This document shows positions 33,399 to 42,780 of a stretch of DNA of 64,000 nucleotides, piece after piece. Each line of letters opens with the position of its first letter. Within the stretch, counting starts at the first letter, position 1. Position numbers and translations under genes: made by a program. The notes below the pieces were generated by a model. It did no database searches. It had not been told where the DNA came from and saw only the letters and a program-made list of their open reading frames with translations. The stretch is from Flammeovirgaceae bacterium (lineage in GTDB: Bacteria; Bacteroidota; Bacteroidia; Cytophagales; Cyclobacteriaceae), in the NCBI GenBank assembly GCA_021298015.1, contig JAJTGY010000036.1, positions 1 through 64,000 on the forward strand, written 5' to 3'.

Positions 33399-35546
33399 AT
33401 GAAACCAACTGTTATTACCAAAACTTGTAAACTGCCCGATGGGCGGGAAATTACTATTGAAACCGGAAAGCTGGCGCGCCAGGCCGATGGCTCTGTAACG
33501 CTGCGCATGGGCAATACCGTATTACTAGCTACCGTGGTGTCGGCACCCGAAGCTAAAGAAGGAACTGACTTCTTACCGTTGTCGGTAGACTACCAGGAAA
33601 AATTTGCGTCCACCGGTCGTATTCCGGGCGGCTTCCTGAAACGCGAAGGCAAACTATCGGACTACGAAGTTCTGATTAGCCGCCTCGTAGATCGCGCCTG
33701 TCGTCCTTTGTTTCCGGATGATTACCATGCGGATACTCAGATCAACATCTGGTTAATCTCAGGCGATCACAACGCATTACCCGATGCGTTGGCGGCTTTT
33801 GCTGCTTCCGCAGCCCTGGCCGTGTCCGATATCCCGTTCAACGGACCAATTTCAGAGGTTCGCGTGGGACGCGTAGATGGCAAACTGATTGTCAATCCTA
33901 CCCTGGAGCAGAAAGAGAAGTCCGATCTTGATTTCATGGTAGGGGCCTCGATTGATAATATCCTGATGGTGGAAGGGGAGTGCAAGGAGATCAGCGAAGC
34001 CGATATGCTTGAGGCATTGAAGTTTGCCCATGAGGCGATCAAGGCCCAGTGCCAACTGCAAATTGAATTAACGAAAGAGGTAGGCAAGACGGAAAAGCGC
34101 ACCTATAGCCACGAGGTCAATGACCCGGCACTGAAAGAGGAGCTTTTCAACACGATGTATCCGAAAGTATACGAAGTTGCTCGCCAGCAGGTACCCAACA
34201 AAAAGGTACGGTCTGAGTCGTTTGGCAAGATACTGGACGACTACTTCGCCTCGTTGCCTGAGGACACCACCATCGGCAAGGATATGGTGAAGCGCTATTA
34301 TAAAGACATTCAGAAGAAAGCGTGCCGTGACCTCGCCCTGAAAGAAGGCGCCCGTCTTGACGGACGCAAGCCGCGCGAAATCCGCCCGATCTGGACGGAA
34401 GTTGATGTACTGCCCTCACCTCATGGTTCGGCCGTTTTTACCCGTGGTGAAACCCAATCGCTTTCAACCGTTACGCTGGGTACCAAACTGGACGAGCAGT
34501 TGATTGACGGTGCCATGTTTGCGGGTTCAAACAAGTTCATTTTACACTACAATTTTCCCGGCTTCTCAACCGGGGAGGTGAAGCCTAACCGTGGCCCGGG
34601 CCGCAGGGAGGTAGGGCACGGCAACCTGGCGTACCGCGCGCTTAAGCAGGTGCTGCCAGCCGATGCCGAGAACCCCTATACCATTCGCCTGGTTTCCGAT
34701 ATTCTGGAGTCCAACGGCTCATCCTCCATGGCAACTGTATGTGCGGGTGCGCTCGCGCTGATGGATGCCGGTGTACAGATCAAAGCGCCTGTGTCGGGCA
34801 TCGCCATGGGTATGATCTCAGACAGCTCAACAGGGAAATACGCTATACTGTCCGATATCTTGGGAGACGAAGACCACTTGGGTGATATGGACTTCAAAGT
34901 GACGGGTACGGAAAAGGGAATCACAGCCTGCCAAATGGATTTGAAGGTGGATGGTTTAACCTATTCGGTCATGGCAGAAGCGCTCGACCAGGCCAAAGAA
35001 GGTCGCCTGCATATTCTCAATGAGATGAAGAAGTCGCTGGAGAAATCCCGTGCTGACTTCAAACCTCATGCTCCGCGTGCCATTACCATCTACATTGAAA
35101 AAGATCAGATCGGTGCCGTTATCGGACCGGGTGGTAAGATTGTTCAAGATATCCAGAAGCAATCCGGTGCTACGGTTGTTATCGAGGAAACCCCGACCAA
35201 GGGTATGGTCAATATTTTTGCTACCAGCCAGGCCTCAATGGATATTGCGGTAAAACGCGTAAAAGCGATTGTAGCCGTGCCTGAAGTAGGTGAGGTATAT
35301 GATGGCATCGTTAAGTCAATCATGCCATTTGGTGCCTTCGTTGAGTTCATGCCGGGCAAGGATGGTTTGCTCCATATCTCGGAAATCAAGTGGGAACGCC
35401 TGGAGAACATGGAAGGGGTGCTGGAAGTAGGCGAGCAGGTGAAGGTAAAACTGATTGAGGTGGATAAGAAAACGGGCAAATTCAGGCTTTCCCGCAAGGT
35501 TTTGATCCCCCGCCCGCCCCGCAAAGAAGAAACCCCGGCAGCCTGA
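33399..35546 (+). CDS. pnp: Polyribonucleotide nucleotidyltransferase (PNPase)
   Basis: A 715-aa exoribonuclease: two RNase PH domains ([18 protein letters not shown] and the second with [23 protein letters not shown]), a KH domain ([20 protein letters not shown], about 570-620) and a C-terminal S1 domain ([30 protein letters not shown], about 635-700). It degrades mRNA 3'-5' using phosphate. I start at ATG 33399 (MKPTVITKT) rather than an earlier frame opening. Confidence 0.97.
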   Translation: MKPTVITKTCKLPDGREITIETGKLARQADGSVTLRMGNTVLLATVVSAPEAKEGTDFLPLSVDYQEKFASTGRIPGGFLKREGKLSDYEVLISRLVDRACRPLFPDDYHADTQINIWLISGDHNALPDALAAFAASAALAVSDIPFNGPISEVRVGRVDGKLIVNPTLEQKEKSDLDFMVGASIDNILMVEGECKEISEADMLEALKFAHEAIKAQCQLQIELTKEVGKTEKRTYSHEVNDPALKEELFNTMYPKVYEVARQQVPNKKVRSESFGKILDDYFASLPEDTTIGKDMVKRYYKDIQKKACRDLALKEGARLDGRKPREIRPIWTEVDVLPSPHGSAVFTRGETQSLSTVTLGTKLDEQLIDGAMFAGSNKFILHYNFPGFSTGEVKPNRGPGRREVGHGNLAYRALKQVLPADAENPYTIRLVSDILESNGSSSMATVCAGALALMDAGVQIKAPVSGIAMGMISDSSTGKYAILSDILGDEDHLGDMDFKVTGTEKGITACQMDLKVDGLTYSVMAEALDQAKEGRLHILNEMKKSLEKSRADFKPHAPRAITIYIEKDQIGAVIGPGGKIVQDIQKQSGATVVIEETPTKGMVNIFATSQASMDIAVKRVKAIVAVPEVGEVYDGIVKSIMPFGAFVEFMPGKDGLLHISEIKWERLENMEGVLEVGEQVKVKLIEVDKKTGKFRLSRKVLIPRPPRKEETPAA

Positions 35547-35605
35547 TTTGCGTAAGCAAAGTGAAGGAACTAAATTTTGACTTTTACGTGTTCTAACCAT
35601 TAGCC

Positions 35606-36469
35606 ATGAGACAGCTTAAGATCAGTAAACAGATCACGAACCGCGAGAGCCAGTCGCTGGATAAGTACCTCCAGGAGATTGGTAAAGTGGATTTGCTGAC
35701 CCCGGATGAAGAGGTGGAATTGGCCAAGCGGATTAAGGAAGGTGACCAGATAGCGTTGGAGAAGCTGACCAAGGCGAACCTGCGTTTTGTGGTGTCCGTG
35801 GCCAAGCAATACCAAAACCAGGGGCTCTCCCTGGGTGACCTCATTAACGAAGGTAACCTGGGGTTGATTAAGGCTGCCCAGCGTTTTGACGAAACCCGTG
35901 GCTTCAAGTTCATTTCCTATGCCGTTTGGTGGATTCGTCAGTCTATTCTGCAGGCCCTGGCCGAGCAGTCACGGATTGTTCGCCTGCCGCTCAACCGGGT
36001 AGGTTCGTTGAATAAGATATCCAAAACGTTTAGCGAACTGGAGCAGAAGTACGAGCGCGAGCCCTCCCCGGAGGAATTGGCGGAGGTGCTGCAGGTAACC
36101 ACGGCCGAGGTTGTGGACACCATGAAAATCTCGGGACGCCACGTGTCCATGGATGCACCGTTTGTTCAGGGCGAAGAAAACAGCCTGTTGGACGTACTGG
36201 AAAACGACAGCGAAGAAACACCCGACCAGGGTTTGATGACGGATTCACTCAGGCGCGAAGTACAACGGGCGCTGTCTACCCTAACTCAACGCGAGGCTGA
36301 TGTGATCACGCTTTATTTTGGGCTTAACGGTGAGCATGCACTGACGTTGGAAGAAATCGGTGAGAAATTTAGTCTTACCCGCGAGCGGGTTCGCCAGATC
36401 AAGGAGAAGGCTATCCGCAGATTACGCCATACGTCACGCAGCAAAGCCTTGAAACCGTATCTCGGATAA
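35606..36469 (+). CDS. rpoD: Primary sigma-70 factor, short Bacteroidota form
   Basis: A 287-aa sigma factor without region 1.1 or the non-conserved insert, the normal form in Bacteroidota. Region 1.2 is [20 protein letters not shown]; regions 2.3-2.4 are [21 protein letters not shown]; region 4.2 helix-turn-helix is [22 protein letters not shown]. It recognises the TTG / TAnnTTTG promoters seen in this window. It follows pnp by 59 nt and is closed by the terminator at 36491. Confidence 0.95.
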   Translation: MRQLKISKQITNRESQSLDKYLQEIGKVDLLTPDEEVELAKRIKEGDQIALEKLTKANLRFVVSVAKQYQNQGLSLGDLINEGNLGLIKAAQRFDETRGFKFISYAVWWIRQSILQALAEQSRIVRLPLNRVGSLNKISKTFSELEQKYEREPSPEELAEVLQVTTAEVVDTMKISGRHVSMDAPFVQGEENSLLDVLENDSEETPDQGLMTDSLRREVQRALSTLTQREADVITLYFGLNGEHALTLEEIGEKFSLTRERVRQIKEKAIRRLRHTSRSKALKPYLG

Positions 36470-36490
36470 ATTTGTTATTGAAATCAACCG

Positions 36491-36521
36491 CGAAAGGTCT
36501 CCGAGAGAGACCTTTCGTTTT
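36491..36521 (+). terminator. Rho-independent terminator after rpoD
   Basis: Perfect 11-bp stem CGAAAGGTCTC (36491-36501) / GAGACCTTTCG (36507-36517) with loop CGAGA and a following TTTTC. It ends only 9 nt before the trxB start. Confidence 0.85.
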
Positions 36522-36529
36522 CAAAGACT

Positions 36530-37480
36530 ATGAGTGAGAAAACAAAAGTGCTGATTATTGGGTCCGGCCCGGCCGGTTACACCGCTGCTATTTATGCTGC
36601 CCGCGCAGGGCTTAAACCCGTACTGTTTACAGGCGGCCAGCCCGGTGGCCAGCTCACAACCACCAATGATGTGGAAAACTTCCCGGGCTACCCGGAGGGC
36701 ATCAATGGCCCGCAAATGATGATTGATCTGCAAAAGCAAGCCGAGCGTTTTGGCACAGTTATTAACTACGGTCTTGTTACCGGTGTCGATTTCTCCGGAT
36801 ACCCCCTTAAAGTCACGGTGGATGAAAACCGGACCGTTGAGGCCGAAGCTGTGATCATCGCTACAGGCGCTTCGGCCAAGTACCTCGGACTTCCCTCGGA
36901 AGAAAAATATGCCAACCGTGGTGTGTCGGCCTGTGCCGTGTGTGACGGGTATTTTTACCGGGGTAAAGAAGTTGCCGTGGTCGGAGCGGGTGATTCCGCA
37001 GCCGAAGAGTCAACCTACTTATCGAAGCTGTGCACGAAGGTACACCTGATTGTGAGGCGCGAAGAAATGCGCGCTTCCAAGATCATGCAGCAGCGGGTAT
37101 TAAACACCCCTAACATTGAGATTCATTGGAACAGCGAAACGGAGGAAGTATTGGGGGATGATCAGGGCGTGAATGGCGTGCGGGTTCGCAACAACAAGAC
37201 CGGGGAGAAGAAAGTAATTCCGATTCAGGGATTTTTTCTGGCCATTGGACACAAGCCAAACACTGACATATTCAAAGGCCAGTTGGATATGGATGAGGCC
37301 GGTTATCTTAAAGTAACACCCGGCAGTACGCATACCAATGTGGAAGGCGTATTTGCTGTTGGTGATGTGGCAGACAAAGTCTACCGCCAGGCAGTTACCG
37401 CAGCGGGTTCAGGTTGTATGGGTGCTCTGGATGCTGAGAAGTTTCTGGCCGCCCGCGAAATGGAGATGGCCCATTCATGA
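36530..37480 (+). CDS. trxB: Thioredoxin reductase
   Basis: A 316-aa low-molecular-weight reductase: FAD motif IIGSGPAGYTAAIYAARAG (9-27), redox pair C135-A-V-C138, NADPH motif VVGAGDSAAEES and the FAD-contact VFAVGDVADKVYRQA near the C-terminus. It reduces thioredoxin, or in a bacillithiol-making organism could serve bacillithiol-linked disulfides. Overlaps bshB1 by 4 nt, so the two thiol-redox genes are one operon. Confidence 0.95.
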   Translation: MSEKTKVLIIGSGPAGYTAAIYAARAGLKPVLFTGGQPGGQLTTTNDVENFPGYPEGINGPQMMIDLQKQAERFGTVINYGLVTGVDFSGYPLKVTVDENRTVEAEAVIIATGASAKYLGLPSEEKYANRGVSACAVCDGYFYRGKEVAVVGAGDSAAEESTYLSKLCTKVHLIVRREEMRASKIMQQRVLNTPNIEIHWNSETEEVLGDDQGVNGVRVRNNKTGEKKVIPIQGFFLAIGHKPNTDIFKGQLDMDEAGYLKVTPGSTHTNVEGVFAVGDVADKVYRQAVTAAGSGCMGALDAEKFLAAREMEMAHS

Positions 37481-38196
37481 GTAAAGTCGATTTATTAGTT
37501 CTGGCAGCACACCCGGACGATGCCGAACTGGGATGTGGCGGCACCGTGGCCAAACATGTCGCCATGGGCTGGAAAGTAGCGGTGGTTGACTTTACGAGAG
37601 GCGAGTTGGGCACGCGGGGTTCCGTGCCAGAGCGTGACCGCGAAGCGGCAGCAGCAGCAAAGATTCTGGGCCTAACCGAGCGTATCAACCTCGATTTACG
37701 CGATGGTTTTTTTCAAAACACGGAAGCCGATCAGCGAAAAGTCATCGAGGCAATCCGGTACTTTCAACCTGATATTGTTCTGGCCAATGCGATCACTGAT
37801 CGCCACCCGGATCACGGTAAAGGAGCTCAACTTGCTTTTGACTCCTGCTTTTTGGCGGGACTTGAGAAAATCAGAACTCATTGGCACGGCTACGAGCAAA
37901 AGGCCTGGCGCCCAAAGGCCGTTTACCATTTTATGCAGAGCCAGCCCATTAAGCCGGACTTCATTGTTGATGTCAGCGATCACTGGGATACCAAGATGAA
38001 GGCGATTCGCGCGTTTTCAACTCAATTTTTTCAGCCGAACAGCCGCGAGCCGGTTACGTTCATTTCAACACCCGAGTTTTTGAAGATGTTGGAAAGTCGT
38101 GCAGTTGATTTCGGACATGCTATTGGTGTAAGGTATGGTGAGGGATTCACCGTGCGCAGAACACCAGGTGTTAACTCGCTGCGGGATATTTTTTAG
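37477..38196 (+). CDS. bshB1: Bacillithiol biosynthesis deacetylase BshB1
   Basis: A 239-aa LmbE-like zinc deacetylase that removes acetyl from GlcNAc-malate in bacillithiol synthesis. The zinc motif is AHPDDAELGCGGT (H12, D14, D15), then RGELGTRGSVPERDREA, and DRHPDHGKG with the second metal-site His. The length and FSTQFF segment separate BshB1 from mycothiol MshB. ATGA overlap with trxB. Indicates that this organism makes bacillithiol, as many Cytophagales do. Confidence 0.9.
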   Translation: MSKVDLLVLAAHPDDAELGCGGTVAKHVAMGWKVAVVDFTRGELGTRGSVPERDREAAAAAKILGLTERINLDLRDGFFQNTEADQRKVIEAIRYFQPDIVLANAITDRHPDHGKGAQLAFDSCFLAGLEKIRTHWHGYEQKAWRPKAVYHFMQSQPIKPDFIVDVSDHWDTKMKAIRAFSTQFFQPNSREPVTFISTPEFLKMLESRAVDFGHAIGVRYGEGFTVRRTPGVNSLRDIF

Positions 38197-38206
38197 TAGT
38201 CTCCCG

Positions 38207-38848
38207 CTAGGGCGCCAGTCGGTGCAACTTCCATTCATTGTCCCAGCGGGTAAACACCAGCCGATCATGCAGCCGGCTCGGCCTGCCTTGCCAGAACTCA
38301 ATTCGCATGGCATCCACAGCAAAGCCACCCCACTGGTTTGGTTTGGGTAGGGTGTCGGCATCTTTATACTTTTCTGCCAATTGGCGAGCACGTGCTTCCA
38401 GCACATCGCGATTTACAATAAGTGCGCTTTGGGGCGAGGCCCAGGCTCCGATTTGACTTTCGCGCGGGCGGCTTTGGAAGTAGGCTACCGAGTCGGACTC
38501 CTCCAACCGAATGGCAATGCCTTCAATTCGCACCTGACGCTCCAAGTCGGGCCAAAAGAAATTCAGTGCGCAGGCCGGATTCTTAGCCAGGTGCTTCCCC
38601 TTGGTGCTTTGATAGTTGGTAAAAAACACGAAGCGACCACCCTCAAGAGCCTTGAGCAATACCACGCGGGAAGAGGGTTGGCCATCGTCCGAGACGGTGG
38701 ACAGGGTCATGGCATTGGGTTCCGGTACCTGGCTATTCAGTGCCTCACTAAACCAAATTTCGAATTGCTTCAATGGATCCGTTGAAATGGTGGACTCGTC
38801 CAACGATTGGCGGGTGTAATCCTTGCGGAGGTCTGCGATTGGGTTCAT
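38207..38848 (-). CDS. pdxH: Pyridoxamine 5'-phosphate oxidase
   Basis: A 213-aa FMN oxidase making pyridoxal 5'-phosphate. Motifs: SSRVVLLKALEGGRFVFFTN, QVRIEGIAIRL, SRPRESQIGAWAS and the closing FWQGRPSRLHDRLVF with the PLP-binding Arg residues, then WKLHRLAP. Start at ATG 38848 (MNPIADLRKDY), the conserved beginning. Confidence 0.95.
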   Translation of the reverse strand: MNPIADLRKDYTRQSLDESTISTDPLKQFEIWFSEALNSQVPEPNAMTLSTVSDDGQPSSRVVLLKALEGGRFVFFTNYQSTKGKHLAKNPACALNFFWPDLERQVRIEGIAIRLEESDSVAYFQSRPRESQIGAWASPQSALIVNRDVLEARARQLAEKYKDADTLPKPNQWGGFAVDAMRIEFWQGRPSRLHDRLVFTRWDNEWKLHRLAP

Positions 38849-38952
38849 AGCGGTGAAAAAAAATCCAAGTCCGGTTTGCTTCTCGTTGGCCGGCTTAGTT
38901 TCTTTCCCGTAAAATAACAACCGCGCGCACCGAAATTTGCCTTGAAGGTACG

Positions 38953-39534
38953 ATGCCTATGGATTTTTTTAAATATCGAAACAAGCTGAAGCCCGAAAAG
39001 GGAAGCATATTGGTTTCTGAGCCATTCCTGCCCGATCCGAATTTTGAGCGCACGACCATTCTGCTTTGCGAGTATAACCAGGACGGGTCATTTGGATTTG
39101 TTTTGAACAAGCGGGCCGAGGCCCGGTTAGGCGAAGTGATGGAGGACTTCAAATCGTTCGATGCTCCGGTGTTTATCGGAGGACCCGTGCAGCAGGATAC
39201 GCTACATTATCTGCATCGGCTGCCCCAACTGGAAGACTCCACTGAAATTGTCAATGGAGTATTTTGGGGTGGAAATTTTGACCAATTGAGCATCCTTATT
39301 GATACGGGGCAAATCAGTCCATTGGATATCCGGTTTTTTCTGGGATACAGTGGCTGGGGCGAGGGTCAGTTGGATACGGAGTTGAAGGAGAATTCCTGGA
39401 TCGTAAGCAACCGCGTGACACCGGAGTTTGTGTTCGAGACTCTTCCGGACGAGATGTGGAAAAAGGCCCTTCAAATACTGGGCGGCCGCTATACTATTTA
39501 TTCCAATTACCCGGTAGACCCGCGCATGAACTAG
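38953..39534 (+). CDS. YqgE/AlgH-family protein
   Basis: A 193-aa DUF179 protein: KGSILVSEPFLPDPNFERTTILL, GSFGFVLNKR, FIGGPVQQDTLHYLH and FLGYSGWGEGQLDTEL. The fold is known but the biochemical role is not settled. Divergent from pdxH. Confidence 0.9.
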   Translation: MPMDFFKYRNKLKPEKGSILVSEPFLPDPNFERTTILLCEYNQDGSFGFVLNKRAEARLGEVMEDFKSFDAPVFIGGPVQQDTLHYLHRLPQLEDSTEIVNGVFWGGNFDQLSILIDTGQISPLDIRFFLGYSGWGEGQLDTELKENSWIVSNRVTPEFVFETLPDEMWKKALQILGGRYTIYSNYPVDPRMN

Positions 39535-39575
39535 ACGGGGAAATTTTTACCTTTACAATCTTAAGAGGAACCGGT

Positions 39576-41405
39576 ATGGAACAGGAGCAGGAATTGCAGG
39601 CAGGTCCTCTGGAAATGGTCGTGGCCGGGAGCACAAAGGCACCAGCAGCATCCCATGAACCGGAGGTAGAAGTAGAGGCAGATGAGTGGAAGTCGATCGA
39701 TTTTGCCGCCATGGCAAAAAAAGATTTTGTCACGCTGCTGAAAGAGTTAACCAAGGAGACGGACGTACGAAAAATCGATTTCGTGCTGAGGGAATCACGT
39801 CATCATTTTGATGAATTACGTGACCGAAGCAGGGCCGAAGCGCTATTTCGGTTTCAGGCTGAGGGCGGTTTGCCCGATGATTTTGATTATCGCCCCGATG
39901 ACGTAGATATTGCATTCGATGCTACATACCGCTTGTTGCGTGACAAGCGAAACCAGTTTTTCAAGAATCAGGAACTCCAACGGGCAGAGAATCTTTACAA
40001 AAAGCAACAATTGCTCGAGCAATTGCGCCATTTAGTTGATGGTGAAGATTCGGGTGCCGGTTTTAATGCTTTCAAAAACATACAACAGGAGTGGAAGGGT
40101 ACTGGGCCGGTGGGACCTGCTCATGCGCGTGAGCTATGGGCCAGTTATCATGCCTTGGTCGATCGGTTTTACGATCACCGAAACATTTACTTTGAGCTCA
40201 AAGAACTTGATCGTAAGAAGAATCTAGTTGCGAAGATCGAGCTGTGCGAGCGTGCTGAACAACTCGCTAAAGTTGACTCTATTCGCGAAGCGGTCAAAGA
40301 ACTAAATGAACTACACGAAGAGTTTCGCCATATCGGACCGGTGCCGGCCGAGGATAAAGAAGCCCTCTGGACTCGTTTCAAGGCTGCCTCTGATGGTGTG
40401 TATGCCAGACGGGATGCTCACGTGGAAGAACTGCAGAAACAATTGGGGGCTAATTTGCAGGCAAAGGAGCAGGTAGTTACCGAAGTGGCGGCCTTCACTA
40501 CGTTTCAATCAGACCGAATTAAGGACTGGAACCAGAAGACCCAGGAAATTCTGGCGCTCCAGAAAAAGTGGGAGAGTATTGGAGCGGTGCCGCGAGCCAA
40601 GACCAAAGACATCAATCGAAAATTTTGGGCTGCGTTTAAATCGTTTTTCAACAACAAAAGCGGTTTCTTTAAGAAACTCGACAGCGAGCGGGATGCCAAT
40701 CTGAAAAGCAAGCAGGCGCTTGTTGATCGTGCGCGTCAATTGCAGGATAGTCAGGATTGGGAGTCAACCTCGAACGAGTTAAAGCAACTGCAGGTGCAAT
40801 GGAAGGAGATCGGACCTGTGCCTGAAAAGCAGCGGGAAAAAATCTTTCAGGAATTTAAGGAAGCGTGTGATAAGTTCTTTGGTCAGCGCAGGGGTTTGAA
40901 AGAGCAGGAAGAGGCCGGTTTTGAAGAAAATCTGAAGCGGAAACAGGAAATCTGCGACCAGTTAACGAAGCATGCGGTCGAGAAATCCGGATCACTTGAC
41001 CGGCTCCACGAACTACAGGCCCAGTTCAACGAAATAGGGTTTGTTCCGCGAAAATCGATGGCTGCTATACGGCAGCGCTATAACCAGGCAGTGGAGCAAT
41101 TCATGAATTCGCTCGAGGGCGTTAGCGAAAAGGATAAACAGAAGTTCCGGCTGGAAGTTGAACTGGATGGTCTGCGGGGCGACCCACAGGGTGGACGAAA
41201 GCTGCAGCATAAGGAGCAGCACCTGCGCAAGCGCATAAGTAAGGCGGAAAATGATTTGGCCACCTTGCGAAACAATCTCGAGTTCTTTGGCCGGTCAAAA
41301 AATGCAGATAAGGTGAGAGCGGAGTTTTCGGAAAAGATCAGGCTGGCCAGCGAGGAACTGGATGCGATGAGGGCGGAGCTTAAAATCCTTCGTTCGGTTG
41401 GCTGA
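39576..41405 (+). CDS. DUF349 multi-repeat protein
   Basis: A 609-aa highly charged helical protein made of DUF349 repeats, each about 75 residues and marked by W-x-x-I/T-G-x-V/A-P, for example WKGTGPVG, FRHIGPVPAEDKEALW, WESIGAVPRAKTKDIN, WKEIGPVPEKQREKIF and FNEIGFVPRKSMAAI. The C-terminus is a coiled coil. The N-terminal acidic stretch (1-50) is disordered-looking. Function unknown. I start at ATG 39576; a -7-like TACCTTTA lies at 39549-39556. Confidence 0.85.
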   Translation: MEQEQELQAGPLEMVVAGSTKAPAASHEPEVEVEADEWKSIDFAAMAKKDFVTLLKELTKETDVRKIDFVLRESRHHFDELRDRSRAEALFRFQAEGGLPDDFDYRPDDVDIAFDATYRLLRDKRNQFFKNQELQRAENLYKKQQLLEQLRHLVDGEDSGAGFNAFKNIQQEWKGTGPVGPAHARELWASYHALVDRFYDHRNIYFELKELDRKKNLVAKIELCERAEQLAKVDSIREAVKELNELHEEFRHIGPVPAEDKEALWTRFKAASDGVYARRDAHVEELQKQLGANLQAKEQVVTEVAAFTTFQSDRIKDWNQKTQEILALQKKWESIGAVPRAKTKDINRKFWAAFKSFFNNKSGFFKKLDSERDANLKSKQALVDRARQLQDSQDWESTSNELKQLQVQWKEIGPVPEKQREKIFQEFKEACDKFFGQRRGLKEQEEAGFEENLKRKQEICDQLTKHAVEKSGSLDRLHELQAQFNEIGFVPRKSMAAIRQRYNQAVEQFMNSLEGVSEKDKQKFRLEVELDGLRGDPQGGRKLQHKEQHLRKRISKAENDLATLRNNLEFFGRSKNADKVRAEFSEKIRLASEELDAMRAELKILRSVG

Positions 41406-41410
41406 AAACC

Positions 41411-41441
41411 CTTGTAAAACTGGCATCTTCCCGTAATTTTG
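41411..41441 (+). promoter_or_regulatory. Near-consensus promoter before the tRNA-like repeats
   Basis: CTTG (41411-41414), 19-nt spacer, TAATTTTG (41434-41441): both elements fit the Bacteroidota consensus. It is directed into the 84-bp repeat array, with the expected start about 41448, and no protein gene follows on that strand for over 1.3 kb. That suggests a non-coding transcript. Confidence 0.65.
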
Positions 41442-41457
41442 CGGCTCTTTTATTGAA

Positions 41458-41699
41458 AGGATAAGCCTCCTTAGCTCATCCCGACAAAATCGGGAGGTAG
41501 AGCAACTGACGGAAAGCGTTCGCAGGAGAGGGCAGGTAGAAAGGATAAGCCTCCTTAGCTCATCCCGACAAAGTCGGGAGGTAGAGCAACTGACGGAAAG
41601 CGTTCGTAGGAGAGGGCAGGTAGACAGGATAAGCCTCCTTAGCTCATCCCGACAAAGTCGGGAGGTAGAGCAACTGACGGAAAGCGTTCGCAGGAGAGT
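41458..41699 (+). repeat. Tandem 84-bp tRNA-like repeat, 2.9 copies
   Basis: Copies begin at 41458, 41542 and 41626 (exact 84-nt period) and differ at only a few bases. Each holds a tRNA-style 5' half: GCCTCCT acceptor strand, TAGCTCA, then GGTAGAGCAACTGAC, as in normal tRNAs. A hairpin (TCCCGA..TCGGGA, 41479-41495 in copy 1) is inserted in the D-loop. The anticodon arm is replaced by a short GACGGAAAGCGTTCGCAG, then AGGAGAG, which can pair with CTCCT of the acceptor. There is no usable anticodon and no normal T-arm. A decayed and amplified tRNA gene, or a structured tRNA-like RNA. The third copy ends 10 nt short. Confidence 0.7.
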
Positions 41700-41786
41700 A
41701 ATCAAATGGTTACAGGTATGTAGCCCTTTTTTATCTAGGAATTGTTATCAGAGAGCTTTGAAAAACCCGTTTCAAAATTTCCGTTT

Positions 41787-42199
41787 TTATTTTTTTGGTT
41801 TTTTTGATTGGGGCACGGGTGGTTTTGTTCGGTTGTTGTTCACTTCATCCGGTTTTTCGGCTCGGCTGCGGTTGTTTTTTTTTGCCAACCGGGCCCACCT
41901 ATCCCACCAATGGTTTCTGTTTTTACAAGAACGATGCCCTTGGAAGCTCAGCCGATCGATGAGCTGGTCCTCCACTTGTTCATCGCTCAGGCCAAAGGTG
42001 TGCCGGAGGAACAGCATCTTGAGTATGATCTCGAAACTGATCGGGGGGGGAGGCCGCCTTTTCCGCCTTGGGTCTTGTCGATGCCTTTCACCAAGCCGAC
42101 CAGCGCTTGCCAGTTGACGAGTTTGTTTGTTGCTGAAAGGGTGGCCACCGCCTTACTTATTTTTCTCCTGCGGCTGTAACTGAGAACCGCATCCATCAA
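41787..42199 (-). pseudogene. IS5-family transposase remnant
   Basis: Minus-strand pieces match the IS5 transposase N-terminus: NKLVNWQALVGLVKGIDK, then FEIILKMLFLRHTFGLSDEQ and VEDQLIDRLSFQ. The first lies in a different frame from the others; the shift falls on a run of eight C (42043-42050). After RLSFQ the family sequence stops, so most of the catalytic domain is deleted. Non-functional. Confidence 0.75.
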
Positions 42200-42780
42200 G
42201 CTGAGTTATCTGTTGTTTTTCTCCATGAACAAATTTAACAACCCGCTGGCTTTTGTCGGGTTTTACTCATGGGTTTTTCAAAGATCTCTTTTTGTAAACT
42301 CCCACTGGGGTGTCACTCACGATCTTACGGGCCTAAGTTTCCCAAGGTTTGCCGGGGGTGAGATGCTTGCTGAAGGGAGACTCGAACCCTTCCACGACCG
42401 GTTGGTGGGGGCTAATGTAGCCATGCTTTGCTGCACGGATATTTAGGGTTTTTTGCTCATTTCCTGGCACGTGGTTTCACGCCAGGTTCGCTAATTTCAG
42501 CAAAATTGCTACGGATTTTATACGACTCAAGGTTTTTCAGCAGGCCCAAAGCACATTTTACATCAGCGGTAAAAAAATAAATATCGGATTATTCTAACTT
42601 TACTTACGTATGTAATAATTATAGCAATATACTTAAGTGTCAGACACCCACATGAATATGACAGGAAGAGTTTTTAAATCGGAATGCAAAGCACTCACAG
42701 CAGGGGCCGATAGGCGAGAAAAAGAGACAGGGGTGGCATTGGGTAGCCGTTTTCGGGTTCAGCCGTCAGTAATCGTGCGT
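42200..42780. other. Intergenic region upstream of the T9SS gene
   Basis: About 580 bp with no gene I can support. It contains a hairpin AACCCG..CGGGTT near 42240-42262, a short block (42369-42400) that looks like a reverse-strand tRNA T-arm but has no matching tRNA, and an AT-rich tract from 42560 on where TAACTTTA could be a -7 box. The 49 codons from 42637 that extend the T9SS gene upstream lack signal-peptide character and are treated as non-coding. Confidence 0.5.

Noticed and set aside
35547-35575. Terminator between pnp and rpoD (TTTGC-GTAA-GCAAA)
   Set aside because: Only a 5-bp stem and no T-run; not enough for a terminator call.
41458-41699. CRISPR array
   Set aside because: The 84-nt units are directly adjacent with no unique spacers and no cas genes are present.
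41295-41705. Minus-strand reading frame of 136 aa with three 28-aa repeats over the 84-bp array
   Set aside because: It stays open only because 84 is divisible by 3 and the copies are alike; the 3' part runs antisense through the DUF349 gene, and the tRNA-like character is on the other strand.
42369-42400. Reverse-strand tRNA gene
   Set aside because: Only a T-arm-like block is present; its stem has mismatches, and no acceptor partner, D-arm or anticodon arm can be found at the right distance.
42213-42446. 77-aa plus-strand frame after the IS5 relic
   Set aside because: Composition and lack of any motif suggest a chance frame over hairpin and relic DNA.
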